A stretch of DNA of 64,000 bases from Symsagittifera roscoffensis (GCF_963678635.1 NC_087066.1:64362282-64426281); one strand, 5' to 3'. Positions 19,477 to 31,139 are shown, counted from the stretch's first letter. The notes: generated by a model not told the origin, from the letters alone. Program-made: numbers and translations.

Positions 19477-20009
19477 TTTTTTCGAAGTCTCTGTAGGTTT
19501 CAGCATTGTTTCAATTAGATAGAAAGTAAAATTATCGTTTCAATTAGATAGAAAGTAAGATTATTTAATAAATTAGGTCAAATAATAGCTAACCTTATCG
19601 TTTTTTGAAGTTTTTTTTTTGAAAAATTTTTCATAAAAATTTACCCAAAAACTCTTACCATTGACTTACCATGTATCAAAAAACTAATCAAACGTCCTTA
19701 ATTACACAACCTACACGTAATTAACCTTCGATATTCACAAATTAGTTAACACGCGCCAACATTTTGCGAAAAAAACTTGACATTTCCACACAAAAACTAA
19801 AAAAATTACGATTTTCTTACCATTATCTTACCATCACACAAACCATAAAACCTTACCATCGGTATTCCCTATCTTAATACATTGTAGACTCTATACCCAA
19901 TCTTAATACATAGCATGGAAGACCCGAAGTCTATAACGTATCTTAATACATAGGGTCTTCCATGCTCCCCCCCCCCCCCCCCCCCTGATCACCTCCAACA
20001 TCTACTACT
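19477..20009 (-). repeat. Polinton-1 right terminal inverted repeat
   Basis: It is inverted relative to 3744-4281 and ends CATCTACTACT. It contains the poly-C counterpart of the left poly-G. Only about 150 bases separate it from the PolB stop, so PolB is the last gene on this side. Confidence 0.9.
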
Positions 20010-20015
20010 CCCCTG
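20010..20015 (+). repeat. Polinton-1 target site duplication, right (CCCCTG)
   Basis: An exact copy of 3738-3743, next to the element end. Confidence 0.9.
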
Positions 20016-20760
20016 GGACGCCCAAGGTTGCTGGTTCGAATCTGACCAGCAACTTTTTTCAAACTGGATATATCCTTTCCAATGAAATGTTAGCCTATAA
20101 TTCGTCTGCTTATATTTTGTCGACCTAGTTGCCACATCGTAGAATTATTTTTTGGTTTCAATTTTCAATGTAGTTGTTTTCAGTGTTTTGAATTTGTCGT
20201 GCATTTTTTACTTTTACTAGCCTGGGCTTTTTATATTTGCTGTTTTTTTTGTCGCTTAAAAGCTATATTCGTCTTAAATGATCTCGGCTCATATTTTATT
20301 GGCTTATTGACCCAGTTTGGGGTCGTTCCAAAGGAAGCATAAAAATAATGCTTTATTACGGATCGCACAAAATGCTGAAATTCATTTAAAAAAATTATAT
20401 TTTCGGTTCTACGGGAAACTGAAAGTTTCGTCGGCTCAGTTGCTGCTTGTTGGTTAATATTTGAATTTTCATTAATTGCCGTTGATTTTGTTTCTGGACG
20501 TGTTTTCCGCAAAGAGGACATGATGCCAGACATTTTAAATTTTTTTAAGTTGTTTTTCGAAGTTTTTGCAATTTTTTGTTCTTTTTTGTGACTTTCTTTT
20601 CCTCTCTGCTAGCTTTCACTGCTTTTAATGTTGTATCGCTATTTGTGTTTATTTCTATTCACTGTCTTGTTACGCAATATTTTCGTCGCATCGTAAGTAT
20701 TGTGAAGCTCCGCTTCGCCTCTGTATTGAGTTTTGTTTTCATAGAAGCTCAAGCCACGAG
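20016..20760 (+). repeat. Intronic repeat, right half interrupted by Polinton-1
   Basis: It resumes the tRNA-like unit (GGACGCCCAAGG, then GGTTCGAATCTGACC). It then follows the long-copy order: CGTCTGCTTATATTTTGTCG, GTTGCCACATCG, TTATTGACCCAGTTTGGGGTCG, and the end block GCATCGTAAGTATTGTGAAGC. It aligns block by block with 31190-32500. Confidence 0.75.
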
Positions 20761-21181
20761 TCAAGGTAGGCTGATAATCTATTCTGTTTCAACTTAGGAA
20801 GTTCTTTTATGATATTTTTCGAAGTTCTTGTCTTTTTAAAGAAAATAATCACATTGCCTTATCAGTGAATATTCCAAATGGATAAAATTGTTGGCTCTTT
20901 TGCCTTAACCCAACTGTGAGTCTTAAAGTAAAACGTTTGTTCGCCTTGTCGGATTTCAAAAAAATTTAGCATGCGAACTTATTATTATAGTCAAGCAACT
21001 CTATAATAATAAGTTCTGCTGGTTACTGCTGGAAATTGAGGCTCATGCAAGGTGCGGGGAGGAAGCGCCGCGTGAAAAAGATCCGAAGTGTTGATGTGAA
21101 TATATTGGAAATATGTTAAATAATTCGAACCTGAAAATAATTCTTATGTTCGTATTATTGAGGCGTGTGTTTGATTTCTAG
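20761..21181 (+). other. CCDC47 intron 2, 3' part
   Basis: No gene seen. A TAATAATAAGTT-type short inverted repeat lies near 20970-21015 (AACTTATTATTATAG and CTATAATAATAAGTT, a 15-bp perfect stem). The intron ends GATTTCTAG. Confidence 0.5.
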
Positions 21182-21375
21182 AGTGAAGGTAAGGAGAAGC
21201 CAATGCCAGACCTCTCAGTGAAGACAGATGGTCTGAAAGTGATCAGTGTTCCGGAACACCTGCGAACGAAATGGGATGGATTCTACCTGGAGTTCATGCT
21301 GCTACTGGGGCTGGTGTCTTATGCACTCAACTTCTTCTACGGAAAACAGAAAAACCAGAAACTGGCGTCTGCGTG
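21182..21375 (+). CDS. CCDC47: CCDC47 coding exon 3 (transmembrane segment)
   Basis: The acceptor is TCTAG at 21181 and the donor is GTG|GTAAAA at 21376 (phase 2). It encodes VPEHLRTKWDGFYLEFML, followed by a hydrophobic helix (LLLGLVSYALNFF) that is the single membrane span, then YGKQKNQKLASAW. The match to the PAHLQ..W..YYLEIL..TGL..Y core of the family is unmistakable. This exon anchors the protein in the ER membrane and starts the cytosolic domain. Confidence 0.9.
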
Positions 21376-22559
21376 GTAAAAATTGCCATCCGAATTACTT
21401 TGACAATGTTCCAGTCCCACTAACATTATTTTTTTCTACTGCCAATTTTTCTTTTTATTGCTAAACAAAATCGAGATAGTATGTTTGGATTCTGGCTCTG
21501 CTAATTACAAAACAAACGATTGTGTTATAATGCGAGTTTGATTTTTCACAATCGAAACCGCAACAATTTGCATTCATTTTTTGCTCGCAATTTCTTAATC
21601 TGTATTTAGTAGCATATGTGTTTCATCTGCCTTGTGAAGGCGCATTCATTGGCGAATAAGGCGCATTATGCTTGGTATTTTCTATAACAGGATGTTTTAA
21701 CTGCGTAAGGTAGCAAGAATTGACATGCAGCGACAGAATTTAGGGAGTGATAATTTGAAGAAGTCAAAAATCTGAAGAAGACAATCTTATGGGTCAAAAA
21801 GTTATCCTGCGCCCAAAATATTTTCTGACTTGCTTATTAGTGATTTGGCAAACCAGCGAACGCAAGAAGTGGATCTAGCATAATCTTCGTCGCTTGGATA
21901 TAATGGTGACGACTATATTATGGAGAGAACTCGTTTTTTTATAGATTTCATGTCAGGAAAGTGTGTGATCCGAAACTCCGGCCAATTTTGCCAATGTTTT
22001 CATCATTGAGACTTAAAACAGTTCTGGTGATATTTTCCCTTTAGTGGCTTCCAAGTGTATAGTTCAGTGATCAGGTAGAAAATAAATTACTAGGTCCTTC
22101 ATTTACAATAAATATTTTAACAAAACAATGTTCCAATTTTATAAATACAATTTAAAAATATCCACTTAAGTATATAAAGACAGCATACAAAAGGCATACA
22201 TAAATTTCCATTGATAATCAGCTCTTGCTGTCTAAATAAAGAAATAATTATAATAAACAGTTTGCGTCTTGCGTTTTATTGCCCCAACACCTCTACACGA
22301 TACCAATCATTCATTTTCGCTCATTCACCACAACGGGAGCCGCAACCAGAATCAAGGGAGGTCTCGAGTACTGGAATTGGGGGCGTAAGTGCTACCGAGA
22401 CGCCGAAGCCGCAATGCGTGGCTTTCAGAATTTTGGTAGCTTGGTTTTGTTGCGGTTTCCAGATCATGCAGAAATTTTTTTGTGAAGCTAAAAGCAAAAA
22501 TTATCATTTTATTTGCGGTGATCTAAGTGCTAAGTTTTTGAGAAAAGCTTAGAACTTAA

Positions 22560-24660
22560 AACTTGTTACCAGAGATTTAAGAAGATACCCAAAGCAACAA
22601 AGGAAACACCGAAAATAAAACACTGCGTCGATGTGTTTTTCTCAAACCAAACAGGGTGTGCTAAAGTCCTGAAAAATCAATATCAGATCACTGGAGTGTA
22701 CTATACGATGATGGGGAAATGTTAGATCATATAAGATAATAAACATTAAGTTCAATGAGACGTTTAAAAGCCATCTAAAAGATTTAAAACGTGGGGAAAC
22801 GAAATTTATTGTTTCAAATTAGATGAAGTTTTTGTGAAAGTTCATGAGTTACTGCAAGCTAATTTGATCAAATTTTACCAGAAAATTATAAAAAATAATT
22901 CACTGAAGCACAAATTGCAGCTTTCAAAAAAAGAAATTGACAAAATTTTTATGTTCAAAAAGAACTATACAAGCTCGGTAGAAGTATAAACATCGAGCAA
23001 ATTTAGTTTCAAAAAAATTATTCAAGCAAAAACTGATTTTCAATGAAAATAAAATCAAAATGACCCAAGAAAGAATTACAAAGCAACCATCTCAATAAAA
23101 ACCGATGAATTGGGCGCAGAAGTTGAAAAGTTCCATATTTATTTCAGCAAAAGGCTAAAAACTAGCTCAGACTTCTCATTAATTCGACGCCCCAAGATTT
23201 TCAAGAACGTTTACAATTAATGTTTTTGTTGCCCATTATGCCTCGCGAGGTTGATTTGCAACAGATAAAAGCGAAGTTAATTGCTGCATGGATTGCTATG
23301 ATCTCAACAACGTATTACTGAAAAAAAAAGAAGCAAAGCGATAGTTCAGTCACGAGCAATTTGTTGACCATTTTGCATCGGGAAGTCAAATTTTTGATGT
23401 TTTCTAAGCAAAATTAATACAGCAGGGATTGCTATGATCTCAACGTCTTTCTGAATTAAATAAACAAAGCAATAGTTCTATTCCTTATCAGGTTAATCCA
23501 GAAAATGTTTGATACACATTTTCCCGATTGCCTGAAGAAAGAAAATTTAATACATTTCTGAAAAACATTGCCTGATAAATTATCAACCGATATCATTACT
23601 GCCAGCATTGTTGGAAAACATAGAGAAGTTTATATATCAGGCTGAAAGAATCCGTTACAGAAAACCAAGTTCTTTACAATGCGCAATATGGGTTCCAAAG
23701 CAAACGTTAAACAATTGATGCAGTAGTTTCTTCTTTTGATAAAATTTGTTAATAGTGGGATTCTAAGTGGAATTAAACACAATCTACATTCATCTACTTG
23801 CGCAAAGCCTCCGCTAATGCAAACCAGATCGTTATTGACAAAATGCTATACATGTGGGCTTCGAGGAACAGTGTATGTTTTTGTAAACTCTTATTTTTCA
23901 AATAGTGCTATATATGTTGTGATTCAAACTAAACCTAGCACCCAGTCAGTCAAGTTTGGTGTAACACAAGGATCTATACCGGGTCTTCTCTTATTCATGG
24001 TCTTTACCAATGATATTGATTGTAACGTTGATCAGTGGAAATCAGTTTTATACGCTGACTAATTGTATCAGACAAAATGATTATATACAACAAAATCTAT
24101 AAAAAGTTATGAATGGTGTCTTTTATTGGCTAGATGATAAAATATTTACGTTAAAAACAGACAAAAGAAGATAAATGTTCTTTAAAAATTTCAGTAAAAA
24201 CAGAAAAGAAAATAGAAAATATTGAGCCGTTAAGTTGTTTTGGATATCTGAGCGTTTGTCTTGATGAAAGACAAGTAAAGGAGGTTCAATTTATTTAAAA
24301 TGTATTTTGCAGTTTGTTTTACAAACTTAGGTGTTCAAAAACAAATCAATTGATAAAAGTCTACAAAACGTATGTTTAACCAATTGAGCACAACGGTGTG
24401 CTTTTTATGCTGCTCCAGACAAAAGAACTTTAAATTCATTGGAAAATACAATCATAAAAGATAATTCATGAAACGCAGTCGGCCAATTAAACAAAATTAT
24501 TAGGAGTCATGGAGACAGAAAACTGAAGAACTTGGTTGCAATAAGCATTCAAAATTTCACTATTAGAAGACTTTTTTTTAAAACTATATGTCCTCCTTAA
24601 ATATAGATTTTCCGTTTTTCTTAAGATAACGATGAACTAATTAATGAAATTTTTTAATAG
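22560..24660 (+). pseudogene. Decayed non-LTR retrotransposon reverse transcriptase (jockey-like)
   Basis: Scattered over several frames are RT landmarks: PISLLPALLENIEKF near 23590-23640; NSYFSNSAIYVVI and FGVTQGSIPGLLLFMVFTNDI at 23890-24020; and LYAD at 24051. These match the fingers/palm motifs of LINE RTs (NYRPISLLP; GVPQGS-LGPLLF-IND; YADD). Stops and frameshifts interrupt it throughout. It is sense-oriented in CCDC47 intron 3. No intact ORF1, endonuclease or tail is recognised. Confidence 0.75.
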
Positions 24661-25349
24661 ACACCAAGTTTTTCCTGAGTTTTTGCTCGGTTCAATGTCA
24701 TGTCTCAAGTTGAAATTTTGATAAAACTTAATATATATAATTTTTCACCATCGGTATTACTTAAAACAACCCAGTGATATCTAGAAATAGAATAAAGAAT
24801 AATCTGGTTTGTGTATTTCATCGCACAAAAAGTTGGAAGATTTCAGAAGATTTGCAAAACATTCAAAGTTGGTTATGGGAAAGTTTATAACTGTAGAAGA
24901 CTGAAAACGGACAATTGTTGTTTCATGGCGGTCTACCAAAATGATCTGCGTTTTGTAAAAGGAATCTATAAAAAGTAATGAGATGTTAGATATGCGATTT
25001 TTTTTATTATTATATATATATGTGTTCAGGTTTTCTTTTCGCCAGTGAATTAGAAAGGAAGAGAAAACTCTCTAGAAAATATGATGATTTTCAAGTTGTG
25101 GTTTTTAAATTATTTTATGAGGTGGGGTTGCCAAAAGCAAAAATAAGCTAACAGTAGACTACCGATAGCCTAATAAACGAATTGACAAAAAATTAGCAAT
25201 TTCGGCTTGCAATGAGTCAATTTAAACAATTTTTGTGGGGAAAAATTAATTACTTCCGAGTGCTAAGTTCCTCTCTATTTTTGGTGGTCGGAACAATTAT
25301 TTATTGCGCGGATATTAACTTTTTCATTGAAAGAAAACATTTTGATCAG

Positions 25350-25536
25350 GCTGGACACGACTAGAAGTACCCTGGAGCGCAACTTCTCAGTGGTGGGCGA
25401 CGATGGTACCCTTAAGGAGCCTCCCTCTGTGACGAGTGCAACCTACTCGCCTGTGCTGATGAAGGAGACAGAACATGTATTCAGTCTCTGGTGTTCCGGA
25501 AGAGTGGGCTGCCAAAGTCTACTCATTGACCTCAAG
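25350..25536 (+). CDS. CCDC47: CCDC47 coding exon 4
   Basis: The acceptor is GATCAG at 25349 and the donor is AAG|GTTGAA at 25537. The first base completes the Trp codon from exon 3. It encodes the conserved cytosolic segment with ERNFSVVGDDGT and EHVFSLWCSGRVGCQSLLIDLK. This aligns closely with LLESNFTLVGDDGT ... LWCSGRVCCEGMLIQL in vertebrate CCDC47. Confidence 0.9.
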
Positions 25537-25754
25537 GTTGAACTAAAACTTTTTTTGCGCTAAATATCTTCCTAGTCGAATCTTTTTTTCATCGCTTCGC
25601 CGTGTTTTGCGCATGATTAGCGCTTTGTATCCAAATTGGCTTGTGAACCGCGTTTTACTGCAGTTCCAGCTTGTGCTGATTGATTGGTGTTTTTCAGTTC
25701 CAACCAAAATCTATAAACTGGTTGCATTATGGGTAAAATAGTGCTCTGTTTTAG

Positions 25755-25820
25755 TTCGTGAAGCGACAAGATATCATTTCATTGATCAGCCGAGTGATGA
25801 AACCCACCAGCGATCTCATG
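25755..25820 (+). CDS. CCDC47: CCDC47 coding exon 5 (GC donor)
   Basis: The acceptor is TTTTAG at 25754. It encodes FVKRQDIISLISRVMKPTSDLM, the counterpart of the KRQDLLNVLARMMRP segment. No GT donor keeps the frame; the exon ends ATG|GCAAGT, a strong non-canonical GC-AG donor at 25821. Phase is 0 at both ends. Confidence 0.85.
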
Positions 25821-26065
25821 GCAAGTTTAAACCATTAAATTATACGTTTTGTTGCCCGCTACCCACGAGCCTCTCCTTGACATGAAATATTCTACTCCTA
25901 GTTTGAAATTAATCGAGAGAATTGGAATAGATTTACTCTTGAGCTGTTCAACTTTTTACGAAGAATGAAAATAGTTTCTGCGTTGATGAACTTCAATTGT
26001 TGCGGAACGAATGATCGAATATTTCGTGAGTTTGTGTTCACATCTAATTTTGTTTGTGTTTCCAG

Positions 26066-26164
26066 GAAGTCAATGTTACATTGGAAGAGGACTTCGAGCC
26101 CTTAATTTTCGCCTTCGGAACCAAAAAAGTTCTCTCAAAGAATCTCAAAGAGTTACAAGACTTG
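26066..26164 (+). CDS. CCDC47: CCDC47 coding exon 6
   Basis: The acceptor is TTCCAG at 26065 and the donor is TTG|GTAAGA at 26165. It encodes 33 residues, EVNVTLEEDFEPLIFAFG, then KKVLSKNLKELQDL, matching the family segment before the Asp/Ser-rich loop. Phase is 0 at both ends. Confidence 0.9.
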
Positions 26165-26199
26165 GTAAGATCACCCAACTGCTAGCTCAAATGACATAA

Positions 26200-26790
26200 T
26201 TTGTTTACCCTTGAGATAAGCAAGGGTATTGCTATCGGGTACTAGACTTTTTTCCCGTAAACAACTTTGTCCACAGGATCTTCACTTCTAGAGGATCTTC
26301 ACTTCAATTTTTAAATTTACCATGTCTGATTTGAGTTTTTTTTTCGATTTTTTCAAATTCAAACAGTTTCAGTTTATGTTATATGGACTTAGTCAATTTA
26401 TTTTGCGTAATTTTGAGGGCAAAATATATCCATTTGGGATTATGTAGTTCAGTTTGGATGGGTCGTAAAAGCTTTTAAGTTAAGTGAAGTTTTTCATGAC
26501 AACAGTTTTGTTTTCGGCTCAACAGGTTTCGACCCAAAGTTTGTTGCCGCTCAGTAAATGAATTCCATTTTATAAGGGCTGTTTGTGAACTTCATCTGAT
26601 ACAAATATGAAGTTTTTGTAGCTGTAATTTTTTCAAGTAATTTTTTTCCAGCATAAGTTTTCAGAATTTTTTTTGACTTGTTTTTTTTTTGGTATTCACT
26701 ATTTTGTAGCGCAGTGTGTTTTTTGCATCGCAAGTGTTGCGATGCTCCGCTTCGCCTCTGTGTAGAACTTATGTAATCATCACTTATCAT
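26200..26790 (+). repeat. tRNA-headed intronic repeat, copy 4 (head lost)
   Basis: The leader ACCCTTGAGATAAGCAAGGG, GGGTACTAGACTTTTTTCCC and the end block GCATCGCAAGTGTTGCGATG are present, but the tRNA-like unit is missing. A 10-base GGATCTTCAC/TAGAGGATC direct repeat lies at 26275-26305. Confidence 0.5.
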
Positions 26791-27061
26791 ACGAAAAATA
26801 GGCAGAGCTTGAAGCCGGTCGCTTATCAAGGCTAAATATTGTTATGATTTATTTAAATCAATTCGGACCTGTTGCAAGTGTACAGAAATCTGGTAAAATC
26901 GTTAAAATTAAGAAAACTGGCCTTATTTGATAAGAGGCAGACTTCGCATGACCAAAAAAACATCAAGGCAACATGCCATAAAAGGTCAAATATGAAGACG
27001 CAATCAGTAAAAAGACGCAATTGATTCTATGATTTGGATTGATTTTTTTGTTTGTTTTTAG

Positions 27062-27166
27062 AGCAGTTATTGTGACGGGCGGAAGAGTTGTGAGAAGTTC
27101 AAACTCACTCAGTACTTCTACGCCTCCGAACTGGTTGAGACTCCAGACTTTGTCATTGACTCCGAG
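27062..27166 (+). CDS. CCDC47: CCDC47 coding exon 7
   Basis: The acceptor is TTTTAG at 27061 and the donor is GAG|GTAGGC at 27167. It encodes SSYCDGRKSCEKFKLTQYFY, followed by SELVETPDFVIDSE (35 codons), corresponding to the region before the MVHFL..Y segment. Phase is 0. Confidence 0.85.
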
Positions 27167-27392
27167 GTAGGCCAATGTCAAAAAGACATTTTTTCATTAA
27201 CATCAAAGCAGGGATCTTTTCGTCTGTATCCGTTATTTTAATGTACTCTATTGAAAGAGAAAAGCTGGGAAATTAATCCTAGGCTTTTGATTCTGCTTTT
27301 GTAGTAATTTCTGTGATACTGAAAACTTGAATTTTCCTCCACTTTTTGGTCTTCTAATTTCTGACTTTCTTTCAATTCAACTCTGGTTGCAG

Positions 27393-27656
27393 CTCCTGAA
27401 GTTCTTGAAGACCTACCCAGATTTACTGGAGTATCTGCACATCTCAGACCAGTTCAGCGGTAAGAAGCCTGACGAACAAGCAGCCGCTTCCGGAACCCCC
27501 GTTCCGCCCACGGCAGTGGCCAAAGTTCTCCAGGCCAGATTCGTGATGCCCAAGTTCGGAAGGACACAGGCGGAGGATATGGAGCTGATGCTTCCTTGTC
27601 TGAAGCTGATGATCTATTTTGTGGACAAACTGAAGAAATTGAAGCTTACCAAGGAG
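27393..27656 (+). CDS. CCDC47: CCDC47 coding exon 8
   Basis: The acceptor is TTGCAG at 27392 and the donor is GAG|GTGTGC at 27657. It has 88 codons including YLHISDQFSGKK and LQARFVMPKFGRTQAEDMELMLP, then YFVDKLKKLKL. The HFSDQFSGP and [21 protein letters not shown] blocks of the family are clear here. It is the GC-richest part of the window, in contrast to the mobile DNA. Confidence 0.9.
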
Positions 27657-27993
27657 GTGTGCTGCATTTTGTGTTGTGTGCTTATATTTAAAAAAGCATG
27701 TTCAAAAAGTCCCTTGAAATTAGACCCCTTGAGACCTTGAATCGTGAACTAAAATCCGCCTTTGAATCCTGTCCTCAATATTTTTTGAAAGCTTTGTCAT
27801 GGCCTTCGTTGATTAGACGTTGATTTTTTTGCTCTTGTGATTGGTTTCTTAGTGGTGAGCCCGTCCTCCACGCGACACTGGTTTTGTTGTCTGTATATTT
27901 GTTCTGTAAAAAAAACTAGGAATTGAAGTTGAATGGAAATTAGAGAGCTCCTCCCAGGAACTAATCTAATCGCATGTGCTTTGTTTGTGTTAG

Positions 27994-28161
27994 GCAAAGA
28001 CGAAGGCAGAGCGTAATCGGACGAAGATGGAGGAGGCGGTGAGTCGGATGTTGCACAGTCAGAGACAAGAGAGTCAGCAGCAGAGAAAGGAGGAGAAGAT
28101 CAGACTGGAGAAGGAGCGACTCATGACCGAGACAGACCCGGATAAACTCAGGAAGCTAGAG
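27994..28161 (+). CDS. CCDC47: CCDC47 coding exon 9 (coiled coil)
   Basis: The acceptor is TGTTAG at 27993 and the donor is GAG|GTGAGA at 28162. It has 56 codons of charged helix (KTKAERNRTKMEEAVSRM, HSQRQESQQQRKEEK, ETDPDKLRKLE), the C-terminal coiled coil that gives the protein its name. The DPDKLRKLE block matches DPEKQRRLEE of vertebrates. Confidence 0.9.
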
Positions 28162-28960
28162 GTGAGAGAGTAGAGTGGAATCGGGCAGTTAATTCAAGTT
28201 ACGAGGACCGCATATCCGAAAAATATGTCAGCCAATCACATTTCAGTATTTACACAAGCAAACGCTTGGGTTTTATTAGGGGAATTTTTATCTCAGCTCG
28301 TGTTATTTTACGAGTTGATTTTTTTCAAACATAACTCGCATAAATTATTGCACAACAATTTCCGTATCTGTGTAATGCTCTAATGCAATTTATATTTGAC
28401 AGTATAATGGCATGTGTTTTATTAAGTGTGTCCATGAACAGAAAGAGCATGTGTTATTAATTGTGTCAATGACGAGAAAGAAGACACTTCTTCGAGTTCA
28501 TGCTGGTTCGTTTTAAAAAAAATAGAGCATTAGCGAGCGTAGTGGTTTTTTTTACACAAGAGAGCGTAGTGTCATTACGATTTATATTTTTTCCACACCA
28601 ACTCGCAAATGTAAATGCTCATTTTGGCCGTGTTTTTGTTGCATTGTGTCAGCGGTTCTGATTGATAATCAGAAATAAGACCCAATTCTCTATCTGCGAT
28701 GAGGACTCAGTAACTGCGACTTTTTCAACCTTACAATCAGGCTTCAGCTCAAGAAAAAATTGCTATCGAATAATAATGTACGTTAATATTATTCTTTCTT
28801 TTGTTAGATTTATGAGTTTTATAAATTTGAAGTCTTTCCCTCTGCTATTATATTTTTCAAGCTTCGCAACAATATCCAAATTTCAATTACAATCTTGTTT
28901 TGAAAACTTTTCCTCTTTGTTAACATTTTTTTAAATCTCAACATTTTTTTGCTTCATCTT
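28162..28960 (+). other. CCDC47 intron 9, 5' part
   Basis: AT-rich, no gene seen. A two-copy direct repeat around GAGCATGTGTTATTAA and TGTGTCCATGAACAGAAAG lies at 28420-28490. Confidence 0.4.
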
Positions 28961-29420
28961 CAAGAATTATGCGGACAACTTGATTGGAACTTGAAGTTTT
29001 CTCTACTCTTCTCGTATTAAAGAAAAAACTTTCACTGTTTCAATCTCGGCATTGACTGGAGAAATTGACAAAGACTGGTCGAAGTTCGAAGGAATTTTAC
29101 GAGACGAGCCAAATCACTGTTGCCAGCATATTTTACAGAAGCACAAAATCAGCGAGCTCAATTTTAACATCTCCGTCTAAATAGAAAAGCACTCAACTTC
29201 CATTCAAATCTTGATAAAGCTGCTCAAAATGATCTTGAACAAGCTTTGAAGCAAATGCGAAATCGATACACAAGGCCAGGCTGAATCCGAGAAAATCATT
29301 TTGAACTGAGAAATAGAGTTGAAGACAAAAATGAAGCATCGAGTTTCGATAAACAGGTGGATAATTATGATATTGACGGCTATCAAGATATTCTGGAAGA
29401 TTTTTCTGGATCTGTAGACT
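28961..29420 (+). pseudogene. Possible retrotransposon gag remnant
   Basis: Two + strand frames together give TGEIDKDWSKFEGIL, LLPAYFTEAQNQRAQ and NLDKAAQNDLEQALKQMRNRY. This is the order and style of the N-terminal capsid part of LTR-retrotransposon gag (target W-x-x-F, LP-x-YF, then a helix ending RNRY/F). It has stops in both frames, and no LTRs or pol were found. Weak call. Confidence 0.3.
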
Positions 29421-31139
29421 AGGAGCGAAATCAAGTCTTTGACGAAGAACGATTCGAGAGAGTCGAAGATAGCTGGGCAAGCTGGACAAATAGAATTCCG
29501 TTTTTTTTTGCAAATTAAGCAGACAACAGAATCAAATAAATCAGAAAATACAGCTGTTTTTGGTTTTCTGTTTGCTTTTTGGATTCTCTATATCAAAACT
29601 TGCTTTAATAAAAAAACTTTTTACATCAGATTTTAAACACTGCAATATGCATCTTACAGCAATTTTCTACAAACAATTTTTTTCCATTAATTGTATATAA
29701 AAATATATGTATAAATATCTAAACTTAATGAAGCCAAACTGTGAGGCTGGTGAGACGAGAAAACCTCGGATCGAATTTTCTGTAAGAAAACTGTTCGAAA
29801 AATAACCTACTCGAGAGTTTGCGAAATCTACCGAAGCGACCATAATAGAGGAGGGGCCGCACTTTAAGTAACTATTTTTTTAAATTTTTTTGTTCTTTAA
29901 TGATTTAATCGGCTTGTTTTGCCCTATCTAAGGTAAAGTCCCTATGCATTTTCGGCTCTCTTTTGTGCTATCTCATTATTGATTCCCCTTATCAAGCCTG
30001 CTTCTAATCTGTTTTCCATTACCAATCACTACCAATTTTCCCCGTTGTGGAAAGCAGAGATGGAATAGGAAATGGATGGATATTGAGGAAAGATGTGCAA
30101 TACAAAAACTAGCCGTTGCTCTTTCTTGATCTGGGATAGTAATGAATCAAGTCTGGTCTAATACATTACGCATTTAGGTTCAAAATTGAAAAAATTTGCA
30201 ACCAAAATGATCATTGCTTGCAACACAAAACTCGAGTGTGGCAACTAAGCCGACAAAACAGAAATTTTTCACGTTGAAGTTTTTTGAAAATCAAGAACAC
30301 TTTATGACTGATATACTCTGACAAACTAACCAAACTAAGAAACCTGGATGATTGGGTAAATTTTTTTATGCAGCTGGGAGTCATGAACAAAAGGAAACAG
30401 AAAAAAAACCCTACAGTTCAATGTTGACCTCCTTTGATAAAATACACCGAATTTGAGAAAACTGGATCAACAGGTTTTTTCCTCTGGGACATGAAAAATA
30501 ATTTACACTTCCGAAACTAGAAGTGGATCACGTTGTTGGTGACTTTTACACTTTTCCTGTTCGCTGGTGGAATTCGCTTTCCTTTTAACAAAAGAAGTTC
30601 ACTGAACTTGAAAACAAATCAGAAACAGAAATTAAACCGCGAAAAATAAAGTTTGGGCGTGAAAAAGTTGCACGACTTCTTCCTGCAAAAAATCTCCAAG
30701 ACGACGTTCGACTCTTAAAAATTAAAATCTCTTTCAAAACTAGAAAAAAAAATTTGTTCTTAATTGGAGAGGGTTTCGTCAGTTTTTTGTTCGTAATTGG
30801 AGAGGGCATTTTGACTGCCTTTTTGCAAATAAAATTTAAATTGAAATCACAAAGGCATAGATACCTAAGTGCATTCGTACATGCATTAACAGGTATGAAT
30901 GCACTTCTGTAGTTGCTAGAGCATTTTGAGTTTTCCTGAAAAGGAAAACAAAAAATTATCAAGAATTAAATGAGTGAAAAGGTTTACATTCTCCAAAACC
31001 TAAAAAAGTGACCAAAAATGCTAATTAATGACGAGAAACTGGGTGTTCATTATTTCTCGCTACGGCAAACCTCAGCTAAATGGTTAGTTAATTATTTCTT
31101 GGTTCAGATTTTGGTCCAAATCAGAATTTTTCCGATTCT
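29421..31139 (+). other. CCDC47 intron 9, middle
   Basis: No gene supported. A reverse-oriented GTTTTGTCGGCTTAGTTGCC core lies at 30238-30260 (minus strand). A short direct repeat of TTGGAGAGGG...TTCGT lies around 30758-30810. Confidence 0.4.

Larger units (their letters stand above)
3744..20009. mobile_element. Polinton-1: complete Polinton/Maverick with TIRs, protein-primed PolB
   Basis: This 16,266-bp element has inverted repeats of about 535 bp, termini AGTAGTAG...CTACTACT and a perfect 6-bp target duplication, and it encodes a family B protein-primed DNA polymerase. These are the defining marks of a Polinton (self-synthesising DNA transposon/adintovirus relative). It sits in CCDC47 intron 2. 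Besides PolB it holds about eight small genes. I find no integrase (HHCC/DDE), A32-type packaging ATPase, adenain protease or double-jelly-roll capsid, which standard Polintons carry. The TIRs differ at only a few positions, which suggests recent insertion. PolB carries one frameshift and another gene an in-frame stop, so this copy is probably not fully active. Confidence 0.9.

Noticed and set aside
22211-22552. 113-codon + frame after CCDC47 exon 3
   Set aside because: Moderately GC-rich, but no family recognised, two competing frames, and no splice context linking it to CCDC47.
30585-30962. 125-codon minus frame in CCDC47 intron 9
   Set aside because: Low-complexity Ser/Phe/Lys content and no recognisable family; likely chance frame.
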